This document shows positions 8,918 to 9,538 of a DNA stretch of 9,538 bases, in pieces; position 1 is the stretch's first letter, and every line of letters starts with the position of its first letter. The stretch spans positions 1-9,538 of the forward strand of contig CAMPIL010000121.1 of NCBI GenBank assembly GCA_946886375.1, in the 5' to 3' direction. The position numbers and the translations under genes are program-made. The notes under the pieces were generated by a model. It made no database searches, had not been told where the DNA came from, and saw only the letters and a list, made by a program, of their open reading frames with translations. This DNA is from an uncultured Phycisphaerales bacterium (GTDB lineage: Bacteria; Planctomycetota; Phycisphaerae; Phycisphaerales; SM1A02).

Positions 8918-9490
8918 TTACTGCGCAGGTTCGTTCCCGGGCTTCCACTTGATGTTGCAGCCAATGCTCGGCTTCTGATTGCCCGGAACGGGCTTGCCCG
9001 CAATCACCGCATCCAGCGCGGCCCGCAGGTCCTTGCCCGTCACCGGAACATTATTGCCCGGACGGCTGTCATCCAACTGGCCGCGATACGCCAGCCGTCT
9101 GTTCCCGTCGAAGACGAAAAAATCCGGCGTGCACGCAGCCCTATATTCGCGGGCGACTTCCTGCGATTCGTCGAAGAGATACGGGAACGTGTACCCCGCG
9201 GCCTTGGCCTCCTCCTTCATCTTCGCCGGGCTGTCATCGGGATGTTTCACGACGTCGTTGGAGTTGATCGCGACAACTGCTGCGCCCTTTTTCTGATAGT
9301 CGGCTCCGAGGCGCGCAAGTTCCTGCCGCACGTGCTTGACAAACGGGCAGTGATTGCAGATGAACATGACCAGCAGCGCGGGGGCAGATTGAAAGTCGCG
9401 CAGCGAAACGGTTTCGCCGTTGACATCAGGCAACGAAAACTCAGGCGCGTTCATGCCCAGTTCAGGCATCGTGGAAAGTGTTTGTGCCAT
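8918..9490 (-). CDS. Thioredoxin-fold redoxin (AhpC/TSA-like, PRX-like1 type)
   Basis: A 190-residue thioredoxin-fold protein. GMNAPEFSLPDVNGETVSLRD (12-32) is the typical redoxin N-terminus, LLVMFICNHCPFVKHV holds the CxxC pair Cys45-Cys48, and ACTPDFFVFD holds the cis-Pro loop (Thr121-Pro122) with an extra Cys120. LAYRGQLDDSRPGNN follows, and the end PSIGCNIKW with Cys178 is a conserved ending of this subfamily. Such proteins are thought to act in peroxide or disulfide reduction; the partner is not known. No signal peptide is seen, so it is probably cytosolic. An in-frame start at 9526 would add 12 residues; ATG 9490 is preferred because it has a good AAGGA seven bases upstream. It is the upstream gene of a likely pair with the Ycf46-like ATPase. 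Confidence 0.92.
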   Translation of the reverse strand: MAQTLSTMPELGMNAPEFSLPDVNGETVSLRDFQSAPALLVMFICNHCPFVKHVRQELARLGADYQKKGAAVVAINSNDVVKHPDDSPAKMKEEAKAAGYTFPYLFDESQEVAREYRAACTPDFFVFDGNRRLAYRGQLDDSRPGNNVPVTGKDLRAALDAVIAGKPVPGNQKPSIGCNIKWKPGNEPAQ

Positions 9491-9497
9491 CGAAAGT

Positions 9498-9502
9498 TCC
9501 TT
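9498..9502 (-). promoter_or_regulatory. Ribosome binding site of the redoxin gene
   Basis: AAGGA on the minus strand, seven bases before ATG 9490, fixes the start. The remaining 36 bases to the window edge are too short to call a promoter. Confidence 0.7.
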
Positions 9503-9538
9503 TATGCTGCACGACATTCTATCCAACGCATCGCGATG

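Overview
This is a GC-rich bacterial chromosomal window with dense coding on both strands. It holds nine genes: eight complete and one cut by the left edge. I see no phage, transposase, CRISPR, tRNA or rRNA. The sequence alone does not fix the taxon. A bacterial deoxyhypusine-synthase-like (SpeY-type) gene near speA and speB, a Ycf46-like AAA+ protein, and two A-rich or purine-rich dispersed-type repeats would suit Planctomycetota or a neighbouring phylum. That placement is inference.

Layout. Positions 1-1734 (+) hold the end of a HlyD-type membrane fusion protein, overlapping by ATGA a NodT/OprM-type outer-membrane lipoprotein channel. Together they are the distal part of a tripartite export operon whose inner-membrane pump lies upstream of the window. 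Positions 1778-2815 (+) hold a deoxyhypusine-synthase-like protein, and 2931-3758 (+) a class I SAM methyltransferase. These converge on 3816-4685 (-) agmatinase (speB) and 4844-6823 (-) biosynthetic arginine decarboxylase (speA), transcribed speA then speB. Positions 6963-7367 (+) hold yjbQ, divergent from speA. Positions 7374-8879 (-) hold a Ycf46-like AAA+ ATPase, preceded on the same strand by a thioredoxin-fold redoxin (8918-9490).

How the genes may work together. SpeA converts arginine to agmatine and SpeB converts agmatine to putrescine. The DHS-like protein has the fold and the catalytic lysine for NAD-dependent aminobutyl transfer, but no eIF5A-like acceptor gene is visible and bacteria generally lack one. 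The most economical reading is a local polyamine module in which putrescine feeds a SpeY-type enzyme making homospermidine or a related polyamine. No AdoMet decarboxylase, aminopropyltransferase or carboxyspermidine gene is present here.

The features most worth a second look are in the DHS-like gene. One is an A-rich, in-frame insertion containing four tandem heptamers (2485-2512). The other is loss of the substrate-contacting His and Asp of eukaryotic DHS while the catalytic Lys and Trp are kept. A separate CACGGAGGACACAGAGG-type repeat lies in the speA-speB gap. I do not see a clearly new defence or mobile system.
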